A DNA stretch of 64,000 bases from Cephalotrichum gorgonifer (GCA_900312665.1 ONZQ02000022.1:205061-269060); one strand, 5' to 3'. Shown: positions 22,757-34,668, numbered from the stretch's first letter. A program made the numbers and translations. Notes: generated by a model from the sequence alone, not told the origin.

Positions 22757-23096
22757 ATGTCATCACCCCAAAAGACGAGAACTTTTTCCGCCAGTTTGAC
22801 TAGAGAAGCTGAGGGTAGACATCCTTCGTGGGATGACTTGAAAAAAGAAGCACTCAAGGAAGCCCTAGAGAAACTGGCTGACGTAACTAGCCGCTCGCCG
22901 ACCTGGTACAGGTTATGTGGACTACAAGGGCATCATACGAGAAGTGGCAAACCACAGGAACCTCTATGACAGTCCCGGTGAGGATGTAATCACTTGGAGG
23001 GACGATGGTTCAGATACTAATTCCCACCGTTGGAAGGGCTGGATAACTTTTGATCTCAAAGTAACCTTCGATGAGACTTACTTTGATCAACGCTAG
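22757..23096 (+). pseudogene. small unrecognised gene, apparently frameshifted
   Basis: An ATG at 22757 opens a frame with a charged helical segment (WDDLKKEALKEALEKLADV). Near 22905 the coding look moves to a neighbouring frame (GYVDYKGIIREVANHRNLYD, then RWKGWITFDLKVTFDETYF), which runs to a TAG at 23094-23096. The amino-acid composition of both parts is protein-like and they abut, which suggests one small protein with a one-base shift. The only short GT..AG pair at the join (29 nt) does not restore frame. No family recognised. Confidence 0.35.
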
Positions 23097-24187
23097 CTTT
23101 TAATAGCAGCGGAGAGGTTTTGTAGCATAGCTAGTACGTTGGGGCTGATCATCACCACTGCCTCCAGGGATAGGGTTCGGCCTGTGTCATTCATTCATTT
23201 ATTCAATATTATGAGATTTTCATTCGGGTCCCAGCGAGGCGGTTCAGAACGGAGGTGTGCCAGTCTGATAGCTCGGCGACGCACGCATCTTCAGGGTTCC
23301 TGTTAATAAGGTCCCGGTGACCCCCCCTTTCCATTTCTTTGAGACCTGGACGTCATGTTTTTACACATGGTTTTCTAGACTTCTTGACTCTTTCATACCG
23401 GCCCTTCGGGTTCAATATAAGCACCTGGCCTCGATCCCCTTGCTGACCCGATTTTACGGCTCATACGTGAGTCCGGGACCTTGGCTCTGGCTCCAGGGAT
23501 GTGACCTTGATATCTGAATGCCCTCACTCCCCGACCTGGGGCTTCGATGAGCTGCCATGAGCCGCCCCTTTGACCTATCGACTTGAAAGCTGGTATGTAG
23601 GAAGTAAAGGCAACAAGTTACAGGACGGTGGAGGGAAAACGCCACAGCTGGCTGCACTGATTGGGAGAATATTGGTGTATAAGCGTGGCGTGGTGGTAAT
23701 AGCGAATCCAAAGACAAATAATAGAATCTTTGGCAAGGACCAAATATTATTGCGCATTCTCCCTTCTATGTACTAGATGGTTGCGATTTCGGGTTGAGCC
23801 CGCTTTGTAAGAGATGCGTTATCTTTAAATATCCTTCTACGGGATCCTACATCACCCATTAGAGACTACATATCTGTTTATCTGCTTACATGGGACAGGT
23901 TCGTTTGTCTTCCTCCCCATTGGGAGCCTCTGCTTCTATTGGCTGATTCTAACTGCGACCAACGGTGGCAGTGAGTGGCTGTGCACCAGGTGGCCAAAAC
24001 CTAACTTCAGTTTCCGCGCATCCCCGCTCCGGCCTCGTCCTCTTCAGCCACGATCCTGCAACAGCAACCACCCCACATTCGGTCGTCATTCATCTGGCTG
24101 TGTGACTTACCCGACCCTTTATGTAGACTGCCATGTTTTAGCGGAACTGTGGTTCTTCTTATATTCTAGACAGGCTTCGGTGCCGAG
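23097..24187. other. intergenic region upstream of the NLR gene
   Basis: No supported coding frame; several short overlapping frames only. Includes the promoter of the hydrolase-NACHT-ankyrin gene. Confidence 0.4.
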
Positions 24188-27100
24188 ATGAATTGCCGGC
24201 ACCGTCACGAACCCGTTCCTCAAAGTGGGTTGACTGTCCTATTCGAGCCCGACAAGCCATCGCTTGAGTACGTCTTACATTCTTTACTTTTGTTTTCGGC
24301 CTGTATCTGCATGATCGCTAAGTTGACGTAGCGTCGTATTTGTCCATGGATTCACCGGCCACCCACAGCGGACATGGACTCACCAGAAAGGTGACCCTCC
24401 GTCCTCGCACAGGTGCCAGCACGCCACCGATGGCGCGTCGGAGCGTGCATCCAAGATCCGGAAGATGATCCCATTTTCGTCTCCTGGTGGCCAGATTTCT
24501 CGAGGTCAGAACAGTAGCTCCTACGCCCCTGTATACTGGCCGCGGGATCTCGTCCCGGGGACCCTGCCGGATGCACGAGTCCTGACGTACGGGTACGACA
24601 CCCGCGTGACCCATGCTCTCGGCCCCCCTGCGAACAAGAGCAGCGTTTACGAGATGGCATGGGACTTCCTCGTCGAGCTGGAGGCCGGCCGCCGAACCGA
24701 CCCCGCCAGGCCCCTTCTATTCGTTGCCCACAGCTTGGGAGGGATATTCGTCAAAGAAGCATTGCGGCGATCCGCCGCATGCCAACACCCTCGTCCGCAC
24801 CGCTCCATTTTCGATTCCACGATTGGCATCGTCTTCTTTGGCACACCCCATAGTGGCGCAGACCCCCGGGGATTACCTCGTCGCCTTGTCGAGAAGCTCG
24901 TAACGGCCGCCGGGTTTACTGTCAACAAACAGGTCGTCAATACGCTTCTACCATCGGCCGAGCGTCTTAGGGAGTTGAGGGATGAATTCAACCCTATTGT
25001 CGCCCAGCAAAATTGGACCATCTATTCTTTTCAAGAAGCGACTGGAGTTGCACCGCTTGGAGGCGAGAAGGTAATGTCGCTATAGTCCTTTCTTTCTTTT
25101 CTTTCCATCTTTTCCTCTCTTGCTAACCGCCACCCTATAGGTTGTCGAGGATACATCATCCTACCTCAACCTCCCCGACCTCGAGACCACACAGCATATC
25201 GGGAGGAATCACATGGAGATGTGTCGCTTCACGGGGTTTGCTGACCTGGAGTTCAAAAAGGTGGCCGCTGCTCTCGGCAAGATAGCAAAGGCACGTGTCA
25301 TGGCCATAGCGTCAAAGCCTGATCGCCGACCGCCACAAGCTGAGAGGCAGGCCCTCAGTGAGGTGAATAAGCGAAAGCTCCTTAACTCTCTTAAGTTCGA
25401 CCAACTCGACTCCCGTTGGATGTCTATCAAGACCGCTCATGCAGAAACCTGCAAATGGCTTCTACAGAAGCAGGAGTACGTCGACTGGCTTGACCCGCAG
25501 AAGCTGCCAGAGCATAATGGCTTCCTATGGTTGAAGGGAAAGCTCGGGGCCGGAAAGTCGACTATAATGAAGTACGCTCTTGCCCACTCCCGCAAAACCG
25601 CGACACACAAAATCGTCATCTCCTTCTTCTTCAATGCGAGAGGGGCTGATCTGGAGAAGTCCACGGCTGGGATGTACCGATCACTGCTCCTGCAGCTTCT
25701 GGAACGGTTGCCACAGCTCCAGGTTGTTTTCGAGTCTCTTGGGTTCGCGGATTGGAATACTAGCAGCAGACACAATTGGAATGTTGAATCTCTGAAGGAT
25801 CTGTTAGGCATGGCTGTTCAGTCTCTTGGCTCGGTCTCGGTGGCATGCTTCATTGACGCGCTGGATGAATGCCACCAGGCCGAGGTCCGGGATATGGTGG
25901 CCTTTTTCGAGCATCTCGGGCATGTTACAATTCCCGATGGCATCCGGTTTCAGGTCTTTTTCTCAAGCCGACACTACCCCTCCATCACCATCTCGCGCGG
26001 GCTCAGTTTTGTTTTAGAAGGCCAGGTGGGACACAGCCAAGATATCGCCGACTATATCGATAGCGAGTTAAGAATCGTTCAGACGAACCTGGCCAGGAAG
26101 ATACGCGCGGATCTCCAGGAGAAGTCTGCAGGGGTGTTCATGTGGGTTGTCCTTGTGGTAAACCTCCTCAATCAGGAGCACGATGAAGGTGGAGATGCAT
26201 GCCAACTTCAACAGAAGCTCGATGAGACCCCTGGTGATCTCCACGAGCTTTTCCGCGATATCCTCACTCGGGATTCACATAACAAAGATAGGCTTCTTCT
26301 CTGCATCCAGTGGCTACTATTCGCACACCGGCCTCTCACGCCAACGGAACTCTATTGTGCCATTCGCCTGGGAACCGAACCCAAGGACGGACAGCCAGAC
26401 GACTATAGTGAACTGTCTCTTGACGTTATGAAGAGGTTCATATTGAGCTCTTCAAAGGGGCTGGCCGAAGTCACCCAGTCAAGCATACCCACCGTCCAGT
26501 TCATCCATGGGTCACTGAAAGACTTTCTTTTGAGGGATAATGGATTAGGGACTGTTTGGTCAGACTTAGGGGCAAATTTCGTGGGACAAAGCCATGACCG
26601 CCTGAAGCAATGCTGCCTCGACTACTACCTAGGTATTGATATTGCTGCGCATGTTGACATCCCCAATCCCCCTCGCCGTTATTCCAAAACTTGGGACACG
26701 GCAAAGTTCGTTTTGGAGACTTCTGAACACTTCCCGTTCCTTAAATATGCCGTTCCCAATGTTTTACGGCATGCCGATGCGGCGCAGAAAAATGGAGTCT
26801 GCCAGGAAACGTTCCTCCGAGAGTTCACTCTCGCAAAGTGGATAAATATGGGTAATCTTGTCCGAACATCCGGTTCTCCACACAGTCTAAAAGCAAGTCT
26901 TCTCTATATTCTAGGAGAAAATAACCTCCCTGCTCTCATAAGAGTGTACAAGGACGTGAGGAGTGCCTTTGTTGTCGAAAACGAGCGCTACGGGGCTCCA
27001 ATAGTTGCGGCATTGGGCCTTGGGAGTCATGACGCAGTCACAGCCATGCTAGAAGTACAGGCGCAGTGTCGCGGGGGAACCTTTCTGCACCACAGCAAGT

Positions 27101-28038
27101 GGGAGCCAAATAGGAAGCACCGGGCCTACGACTTTTATGTTTCAGACCGGAATGTTTCTCATTATTTGGCGAAGGTAGGCGACCCGGTGCTTATGGACTT
27201 TGCGCTGGCGAGCGGCGCTGTCAATGTCGACTTGGAGAATGAGGATGGCCGGAAAGTGCTCAACTCAGCCATCGTGGAAGGCCATGAAGCCGTCGTCAAG
27301 GTTCTTCTCGATAGGGGCGCTGCGGTGGATCCAACGGATGACATACACGTAGAGGGGCCACTTGGCCAAGCTGCCAAGGCAGGCCATGAGGGCATCCTTG
27401 AGCTTCTTCTCGATAGGGGTGCCACAATCAACCTGGCGGATAAGACGACTGGCCGGACGCCACTTTTCTGGGCTGCCATGCAGGGACATGGTGCCATCAT
27501 AGAGCTGCTTCTCAATAGGGGCGCTGCGATCGATATAGCAGATACAGGAGGCCTGACACCGCTTCTCTGGGCTGCGAGGAGTGGCTTTGGAGTCATGGCT
27601 GAGCTTCTTCTTGATAGGGGTGCCGCAATCGACATGGCGGATAAGACAACTGGCCGGACGCCGCTTTTATGGGCTGCCATGCGGGGACATGCAGCCATCA
27701 TCGAGCTTCTTCTCCATAGGGGCGCTGCGGTCGATATATCGGATACATGGGGCCGGACATCGCTTAGCTGGGCTGCCGAGAAGGGCCATATGGTCATCGT
27801 TAATCTTCTCCTGGACAGAGGCGCCACAGTTGATGTAGCGGATAGGTTGGGTCAAACATCACTTATCAAGGCTGCTATCGTAGGCCACACGGCCATAGTA
27901 AACCTTCTCTTGGAGCGTGGCGCTGCGATTAATAAGATGGATACACAGGGCCGGACACCGCTTAGCTGTGCCATTCTGTTCGACCGCCAGGATGTCGCTA
28001 ATATTCTCCGAGACCATAGCGCCACATTAGAAGGATGA
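24188..28038 (+). CDS. NLR-type receptor: alpha/beta hydrolase - NACHT - ankyrin repeats
   Basis: Three exons (24188-24267, 24332-25070, 25141-28038), all junctions in frame; 1238 residues. The N-terminal domain (about 25-270) is a DUF676/SesB-like alpha/beta hydrolase: VVFVHGFTGHPQRTW, nucleophile motif FVAHSLGG (Ser161), then VFFGTPHSGA. The NACHT NTPase has Walker A GKLGAGKST (Lys412), Walker B ACFIDALDEC (about 509-518) and the FSSRHYP sensor region. A helical region with HGSLKDFLL follows. Eight ankyrin repeats (about 955-1238) end the protein. This architecture belongs to fungal STAND proteins, known to act in non-self recognition and programmed cell death: the repeats sense a ligand, NACHT oligomerises and the hydrolase is the effector. 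All key motifs are intact, so it looks functional. Ligand unknown. Confidence 0.92.
27439..27838 (+). repeat. near-identical tandem two-repeat unit within the ankyrin domain
   Basis: A 201-bp unit (67 codons, two ankyrin repeats) is present twice in tandem: GATAAGAC at 27439 recurs as GATAAGAC at 27640. The encoded repeats 3 and 5 share DKTTGRTPL.WAAM.GH.AIIELLL.RGAA. Such high internal identity indicates recent duplication or gene conversion. Confidence 0.7.
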
Positions 28039-28337
28039 TAGATATATATAATCAAATAACCACCGCTTGTCTATGCACACCAGAAGGTCAGTGGCAGACT
28101 TGGCCCTGAGGGTTATGTAGTCACATGTATACTGCTGTCAGGCGGATAATGTAGGATTGTTGTGACGCCCTAATGATAAGTTGAGTCATGTGAAAATGCA
28201 ATTGGAAATGGGTGGCCTTGGCCATGTTTCCAACAACTTGAAAGAGGCGATGGAGGTCCACAAATACGGACTGAGAACATCCAAGACCAAGCCCCATCTA
28301 CGTTGGCAAACACAAGCTTAGGAAGCCCTTCCACCAC

Positions 28338-28890
28338 GGGAGAGACGGCCGACCCCTATCTATAGCAGCCGGCATTTCTGGGATCCTCGACTTTGCCCTA
28401 CACGGCGTAAAAAGGCTGGCCGAGTTAATCGACAGCTTGCGAGGCGCGCCGAAAAACCTCGCATCGCTCTCGACTGACCTGAGGGATTTATCCCAATTAC
28501 TAACGGTTCTCGTAGGTATGCAGGAAGAACTCCAGCGTAATGATGCCTTATACGAGTACCCCTGAGCGCCACACGAGAACTGCATGGATATCTTTGAAGA
28601 GTTCACCATGACGTTACACACATACCACTATCACGACAAGAGAGGGCGCGGTCAAGGCCCGGAAGTGCAAGAGTATTGCATGGGCGTTCAAGGACAAGGA
28701 AATCCAGATTTTCAGAGACACATTCGTCACGCGCAGGGCCTCGCTTGATCTGGCTGTCGGAGGACTGGCACTATGAGTCTACACCGTACTGTATATCAGG
28801 ATCTTCGGGCCGGCTGCTGATCGTGCCTAATGTACAGCTCGGCCACGGCGTCTATCGACGCAAAATCAAGAAGGATGGAGCATAATTTTG
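28338..28890 (+). pseudogene. remnant of a fungal STAND-type N-terminal domain gene
   Basis: The plus strand reads PLSIAAGISGILDFALHGVK and RLAELIDSLRGAP, then LSTDLRDLSQLLTVLVGMQ, the pattern of the fungal N-terminal domain found on NLR/STAND proteins. A TGA stops it at 28563-28565. Downstream, in a shifted frame, ENCMDIFEEFTMTL and then CKSIAWAFKDKEIQIFRDTF and SLDLAVGGLAL continue the same domain before another TGA at about 28773-28775. A base also appears to be missing just before PLSIAA, so there is no proper start. It lies 300 bp downstream of the intact NLR in the same direction. Confidence 0.7.
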
Positions 28891-29089
28891 AGGAAAAGCT
28901 CAAGCACACCCGTGTCAAGTCACAAGCCCTAGGTGCCGGTCGCATCGGGCTGGATAGCATTTCTGGGCGAAGGGGTAGTGGGTAGTGGAGGGACCAGCAC
29001 TTTTCGCCCATGGACCTCAAGAGTATTAAACATCGATTATTTACCCCCGGATACTACGGACAGGGCAATATTTGGGCGGACAGTCCATA

Positions 29090-30022
29090 TTAACCTAGAA
29101 TGGAACTAATTTGCAGGGCGCCTAGCAGCATGCCGGCTAGTATTATAACTCCCCTAGTGACGAGCCGTCCCTCAGCGCCGCTCGGCTCGTCCTCCTTTTC
29201 GATGGGACAAGGGCCATCGACCTCGTCCGGCCAGGAAACATCTTTGCACCCAGACCTCGCAAGCATGGTCTCTGTAACTCTACTAGCCAGCGCAGAATCG
29301 GCCTTGACCGCACAGGGGTTCGGTTCCGGCCGGAAGTTCTCCTCGTCGTAGAAAATACACTGAGAGTCCGTGACCGTTCCCCCAATCCGCAGCGTATTCC
29401 TCTCCTCATTATTGAACGACGTGTCCTCAAGAGATAGGCAGGAGTCCAGGGTAATATCCATGGGAGCGTCATCCGAGACCTGGAACAGGGCGAACCCCTT
29501 GATTGCTGGCCCAAACCCCCGAGGCGCATAGAAGACCGGCTCATCCTCCTCCTGCCAGGTGAGGGGCACCTCGTCCCCTTTGCTGCAATTTGCCGGGAGG
29601 ACGGCCTCCCACTTAATGTAGAAGTCCGTGTTCCTGTATTCGCCAATGACGTCGGTGGAGGCGATATAGTAGAATATATCCTCGTCGCCGGGGAGCTCGC
29701 CATTCGTGTATCGCGTAGACAAGCCGACATCCTCGAAGTCACCCCGGTCACCGACAGTGTCGCCTCTCGTATTATTTTCGGTCCTCTCTATATTTTCGAG
29801 ATCCCACTTGAAAAGAAGATGATAGGGCCAGAGGCTTTTGGCACCGTGAATGGCGAAGACGATCGGAAACGGCCATGTCCGCTGATGGGTTTCGTTAGCC
29901 CGCGGGAACACGAGATCAACCTCGAGAGTAGTCGGCGGCAAGTCAGGTTTCTTTGCGGCCTGTGCCGCTCCGAGATTGCCCGGGATACCGAGGGAAATTA
30001 AAAGTAGACTGAGCCAAGACAT
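29090..30022 (-). CDS. secreted DUF7136 family protein, possible GPI anchor
   Basis: Single exon, 310 residues. The start is the ATG of MSWLSLLLISLGIPG, giving a signal peptide of about 22 residues. The next segment, TTLEVDLVFPRANETHQRTW then PFPIVFAIHG, is characteristic of the fungal DUF7136 family of surface/secreted proteins. Six or more cysteines are spread through the mature part, with an N-glycosylation-like NCS and NET. The C-terminus ends in a hydrophobic run (GVIILAGMLLGALQISSILG) after a small-residue stretch, as in GPI-anchored proteins. Function unknown; location is probably the cell surface. Confidence 0.75.
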   Translation of the reverse strand: MSWLSLLLISLGIPGNLGAAQAAKKPDLPPTTLEVDLVFPRANETHQRTWPFPIVFAIHGAKSLWPYHLLFKWDLENIERTENNTRGDTVGDRGDFEDVGLSTRYTNGELPGDEDIFYYIASTDVIGEYRNTDFYIKWEAVLPANCSKGDEVPLTWQEEDEPVFYAPRGFGPAIKGFALFQVSDDAPMDITLDSCLSLEDTSFNNEERNTLRIGGTVTDSQCIFYDEENFRPEPNPCAVKADSALASRVTETMLARSGCKDVSWPDEVDGPCPIEKEDEPSGAEGRLVTRGVIILAGMLLGALQISSILG

Positions 30023-30665
30023 GATGAAGCTATTGGTAGTCGTTGATCTTAGCTTTATCACGCTTTCCCTCGTCTGGCAGCTTCGGTGGGTGTATTGTAC
30101 GACTTGTGCGTGTTGATTACCGGAAAGGTTTAGATGGCAGGCGGCGGCCCTTTTATCGTTTCTTTGTTTCACGGAGCCGTAAAATAGCTTAGCCGCCGGC
30201 TGAAGCGTAGAGGGCAGCCTACGGCCTAATCCTGGTACTGAAGGACCGAGAATGGTGTTGCGGTAAGTGTTTGATGATTCAATTGCATTTCATTCGTTGG
30301 CATGGGTTGCTCTGTCTTCATTAAATTACACCATATTAGCCGTTCCATCCCCTCGGTACACGGGATGCGATGGCCTGTCCTTGCCTACATTTTAATTCCA
30401 ATCGAGGTGGCGTCAAATTTAATGAATCACGGCCTTAAATTGAAAAGCAGAGTTCTACCAGGGTGAGTATAGTATCCGGGCGCAACCTCATTTCTCCCAC
30501 TTGATCAGAGAAGGCGGAGGACGATGTGCTGCTGCTAGAGTATACTACCTGATGTCCAAATTGGAGTGTTGAGGGAGGAGAGTTGACAAACCCGGCACGA
30601 TGGTTCGATGATATATTGCACGGGAAGCCATGTCACACCCTGAATATAGCCAGTGTATTATTTTG
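30023..30665. other. intergenic region, nothing seen
   Basis: Promoter of the DUF7136 gene and 3' flank of the rhodopsin-like gene; no coding frame supported. Confidence 0.4.
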
Positions 30666-32057
30666 CTAAACAGTTACCCTGTGACTGTATACCGGCCCAT
30701 CCTCTAGTTCTGTAGGAAACGGACCATCGCAGGATATCGCTCGCCCTGGAAGGTCAGGGGAATATCCATCAACACTCCGCCCACTTGAGCCAAAGGCCAC
30801 CTGTCTCGGATACTCATGTCCAGCAGACGTGACTCTTATTTGTACCGGTTTTTGAATAGCAAAGTCCTGCTCAAAGCCACCGTCCGGATCACTCTTATCG
30901 TCGATTGCCTCGAAGGGGTGATTGAAAGTTGCTGCCCGGGGGCTGGTAGCTGGTGTGAATCTGTCTAGTGGCCTGTGCTGGGAGAGGTGATAATGGGTTG
31001 AGTGTCCTCGTCTCCTTGAGTTCCAGCCGAAGCCGCACCCTTTGAATAACGGTCGGAACGTAGCTACGGAGGCAGCGATGATACCGAGCGCAGGCTCCAT
31101 GACAGACCATATCGCCACGTCTCTATAGATTAACAGTCAGGATGGTTACAGCATAGTAATACTTGGGGGGATAAACCTACGTCGACTCGTAAAGGAAGAG
31201 TAGCCCAGGCTGCAGGCGGGTGATATATGTGGCACGCACAAGGAGGACAACACCGGCACTGTAGACGACATTATTAATTAGAGCAGTCTAGGGAAGGAGA
31301 GTGATACTGACATCATTCCTAGGCTAAGGAGACCCGCAATCACCACCTTCGTCCGGCGATTGATTTGGACAGCCCATAGTATCGCAATAGGTAGCAAACC
31401 CAAGCACCAGTCCGACAAGGCACAGAGGACACTATACACGATCGCCGAGTAGGTAACTATCAACTTCTCGTGACAGTACCCATTGTCTCCGTAGAGCTGT
31501 CTCCAGAAGTATTGCGGAGGACTGCATTGGAAGACGAGGATGAAGAAGAAGGCAATGGAAGCTATGGTGGTGACCACGAGGTTGATCCAGATGATCCAGA
31601 GATAGCTCCGCTTCGAGTTCAGACGGAATAGCAAGACGCATACGGAGGAGCGTATGGCTAGGGTGATTGCAGGGTATAGTACCATGCATATGTACCACGA
31701 TCGAAGGGAGTGGGCAGCCTTTTCTAGCGAAATATCAAGGCTAGGGTGCCTTCCCGTAGCACCGTTAAGGCAGCCATCAATAACAACTCCGCTGTAGGCA
31801 ACATAGACGAGCTGTAGGGTGTTAGCAAAGCCAAGTACCCTATAATACCCCTGGATGTTGGGATAGACAGAGAGACCGACCATGGCGCCATAGAGAAGAT
31901 AGTCGTCAAGAGAGTTGATCTTGATGATGAAGCATTTGATATAACCCCGCACAAGAAGGCATACCCCCGCTATCACGACGAACACCGTCTGCACAAGAAA
32001 CAGTTCCGAGCTCCGGTCCATCTTGTCAGCAACCGGCACGTCCTCGGTGGAGTCCAT
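30666..32057 (-). CDS. fungal rhodopsin-like seven-helix integral membrane protein
   Basis: Three exons: 32057-31312, 31258-31181 and 31122-30666; 426 residues. The N-terminal 290 residues hold seven hydrophobic segments in the order of the fungal rhodopsin domain (SAT5-like, PF20684-type): LFLVQTVFVVIAGVCLLVRG, DDYLLYGAMVGLSVYP, the conserved AHSLRSWYICMVLYPA loop, FFFILVFQCSPPQYFW, SDWCLGLLPIAILWAVQ. The short middle exon (LVRATYITRL) and DVAIWSVMEPALGIIAASV complete the seventh helix. The cytosolic tail of about 110 residues is rich in Arg, His, Pro and Ser. No retinal lysine is expected in this family. Roles in signalling or membrane organisation are suggested for relatives; ligand unknown. 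Confidence 0.88.
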
Positions 32058-32937
32058 CGCGATGCAGTGGCATTGGGATTATGGGAGATCGGGCGGGACC
32101 GTTTGTCGAACTCAGCTGCTCACCTGCATGGATGCAAGTGAGTCCTTGACAGCGGCAGATATGTAACAGAAAATCCCGTGCTGGAACTGCGTGGGACGAG
32201 ATCTGTGGGGTTCCCCGCAGAGTCTGGTTCCCGAGCTGTCCGCTCCAGTTCCCCGGGAACGCCAAGGATATGCACATGGTAGATATACTCCTCATGTGGC
32301 CCTCCCCCCAGACCATTAGTCAAAGGGATTTAATTTCATTCCCGAGGCTAGTGCCGCCGTTGACATTGGATGGGATATACTCGCGCTAGTTGGGCCGCTA
32401 CCACCATGCCTGCGTATGGTCTTGCGTGCCGAAAAATCACTCCCCCTAATAACCCCCTGGATGGGACGTTCGAAGAACGCCACGCCGAGGCAAGTGGAGA
32501 AAGAGTGTGTTAGCCTGCAGACAACCTTGTCCTACCCCACAATCCTAATAATAGCCATTATCCCAGTTTGGGAAACACGAGCCTGGTGGGGTGCATGATG
32601 TATAATGGACGACGTACTCGTATGACTTTGGACTGGCGTTGCGTAGTGTGGCTGCGGAGTGTGGATCAAGAAGACTTGGCAATTCGTTCCGAGGTAGTAT
32701 TTATCCACCCATGGGGCAAGAAAGCTACATGAAGTATAGATCTGGGCAGGTGGCGTTCCGCTAAACAGGCATTCGACACGGACTATTGTCTCTCGGTCTA
32801 GGATACCCCGCCCACACCCGGAATTCACATGCTACGGGGCTGCCAAGCAGGCGTCATATCATACAAGTAGTATTTCTCTTGGATCAAGGTAGTGAATAGG
32901 ACCCGTAAAGGGAAAGCCCATCCTACGGCCCCGCATA
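32058..32937. other. intergenic region, nothing seen
   Basis: Only short overlapping frames; no domain or repeat recognised. Confidence 0.4.
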
Positions 32938-33640
32938 TTACAATCCAGCTATCCAGTCACCAACAATCGAATTAACATCACCGGCGGCTTGCCACAGGGT
33001 CCAGTGGTAAGACACCACTTCGCCCCTGGTCAGGCCCTGGTCAAAGTACTCCCCCATCCCTTCCACCATCTCCGGAGGCAGCGCCGTATCCATCGTTGCG
33101 CCGATGTATAACCGGGGTAGAGTGAAATTGACGGCCGCTGATTCTACCAAGGACGGCTCGTCGTTGAAATTGATCTTTGCCGTACAGTACCAGCTGAGCG
33201 GACCGCGCGTGGTATTCTTGAGCATGCCAGAGCGCCGCCCGGTCAACCATCGCATCACCCACAACACTTCTAACGATCTGGTCAAGGTCATCTCATTTGT
33301 TTGAGTGAGAACCGCCTTATGTTGAGCGGGGCACCGGCGCGGCCGTATCCGAGCATGTCAGGGACAATGACTTGCTACCCGAGAGATGTCAGGCAAGGAA
33401 TGTGATATCGCCGTAATCTGATCTAGACATCCTAGGAAAGACCTGGAAAGCCGTGGACAAGTACAATGGTGCATTCCCGGACACTATCAGCGGCTGGCTT
33501 TGATATGCGGCACGAGTATATATTAGATCAGATATAGGTCGTCTTGCGTATGTGTCCGAAGCCAAGATCATATGCCCGCGTCTTGGTAGCTGCTGCCGAC
33601 GAGTTTGTCGCGACCCGGGCCCCTCCAAAGAGTACTCAAA
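32938..33640 (-). pseudogene. epoxide-hydrolase-like alpha/beta hydrolase, broken
   Basis: The minus strand reads the N-terminal core CTIVLVHGFPGLS, then TAG and TAG (33432-33434 and 33423-33425) where family members have aromatic residues, RYHIPCLTSLG, another TAG (33375-33377), then VIVPDMLGYGRAGAPLNIRR and FSLKQM. After a frame change the C-terminal half follows intact: ESAAVNFTLPRLYIGATMDT, ALPPEMVEGMGEYF, and WQAAGDVNSIVGDWIAGL with a stop at 32938. The nucleophile-elbow region is missing or shortened. At least three stops and one frameshift make it non-functional; TAG in place of TGG fits G-to-A (RIP-type) change. Confidence 0.75.
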
Positions 33641-34413
33641 GGCTACTGGGGTTCATGTTTTCGGTTGCGGTGAGGATGTTGACGGTGACGGCTGAATCCT
33701 ACCCCAGTTCCAAGGTTCATGCTACAAACATATAAGAAAACGCGAGACATCTTGTTCTTTTAAAATACCCCACAAGTTGGACCGCAAACAATTCCATACT
33801 TCTATCTTTGACCTAGACACCATCACCATCGTTCAGCAGAACGGAGCAAATGCCCACTGGTCTGGCCAGGCAATCTTATTCCGCATGTGGTCCTGTCTTG
33901 GCCTGCCCGATTGGGAAGTGTTTACGAGGACCGAGGCTGGCGGGAGCCCTCGGCGCTAGTTGCTGATCCCCCGAGCTTATTTCCACTCATGCCTTCACTT
34001 CCATTTCAGGGAATGTAAACGACGCTAGTGCCGGAATGTGACTTTCACGAGTGCGGAGTAACTGGGCAATCCTGGTTTGCCTTGAAACGCTTATGCGTGA
34101 CTTGGTTTGTCTCTGCCGAACTTTAAATGTAATTGCTTATATGTAGCATTTACGATGGATGGGATGGGACGCTGACTTCTTCCCACGCACTAGTTTACAG
34201 TATTTCGATCATACATGAAAGATGGGAGCTCATTGAACCGAAAAGGAGCTGAACCGGATTGCCTCGGCACCGGCTCGAGTTATAATTGCCATCTTTCTAG
34301 AGGGAAATCCTACGTTTAGCAGGTGTAAGTTCGGTAGGCGATGTATGCTCTCTGATGGATTTGCTGAGCTGGCCACCCACCTTAGGTTCGCCTAAGCGGA
34401 AAACTGATATACC
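33641..34413. other. intergenic region, nothing seen
   Basis: No supported gene; upstream flank of tRNA-Arg. Confidence 0.4.
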
Positions 34414-34508
34414 GGTCTTGTGGCCCAATGGCAAGGCGTTTGACTACGATCTGTTCTCACAAACAGTAGCACATCAAAAGATTGCAGGTTCGATCCCTGC
34501 CAAGATCA
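34414..34508 (+). tRNA. tRNA-Arg(ACG) with an intron
   Basis: The acceptor stem GGTCTTG pairs with CAAGATC (one G-T pair), followed by discriminator A at 34508. The anticodon stem TTTGA/TCAAA encloses loop CTACGA..A, anticodon ACG. A 23-nt intron (34450-34472) lies after position 37. The variable loop AGATT and T-arm GCAGG-TTCGATC-CCTGC are canonical. Mature length is 72 nt before CCA. Confidence 0.92.
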
Positions 34509-34668
34509 TTTTTTGCCGTAGGTATTACCTCGTAGGTAGGAGTACCAAATTTTTGGGTTGAGTGGGGCGATCATATAATGTGGAACTGTCTTCGAGAGGC
34601 ACGAGTAAAATAATACAGTCTAGTTTACAGTCACAGAATACATTATGAGATAGTGTCTCGTCCCATGA

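Noticed and set aside
22901..22929. A 29-nt intron joining the two halves of the small gene at 22757
   Set aside because: Too short for a fungal intron, and its removal does not connect the two protein-like frames.
27162..27827. 221-codon minus-strand frame under the ankyrin repeats
   Set aside because: Antisense shadow of the repeated ankyrin codons; its regular Ala/Pro/Leu/Ser periodicity mirrors the sense repeats.
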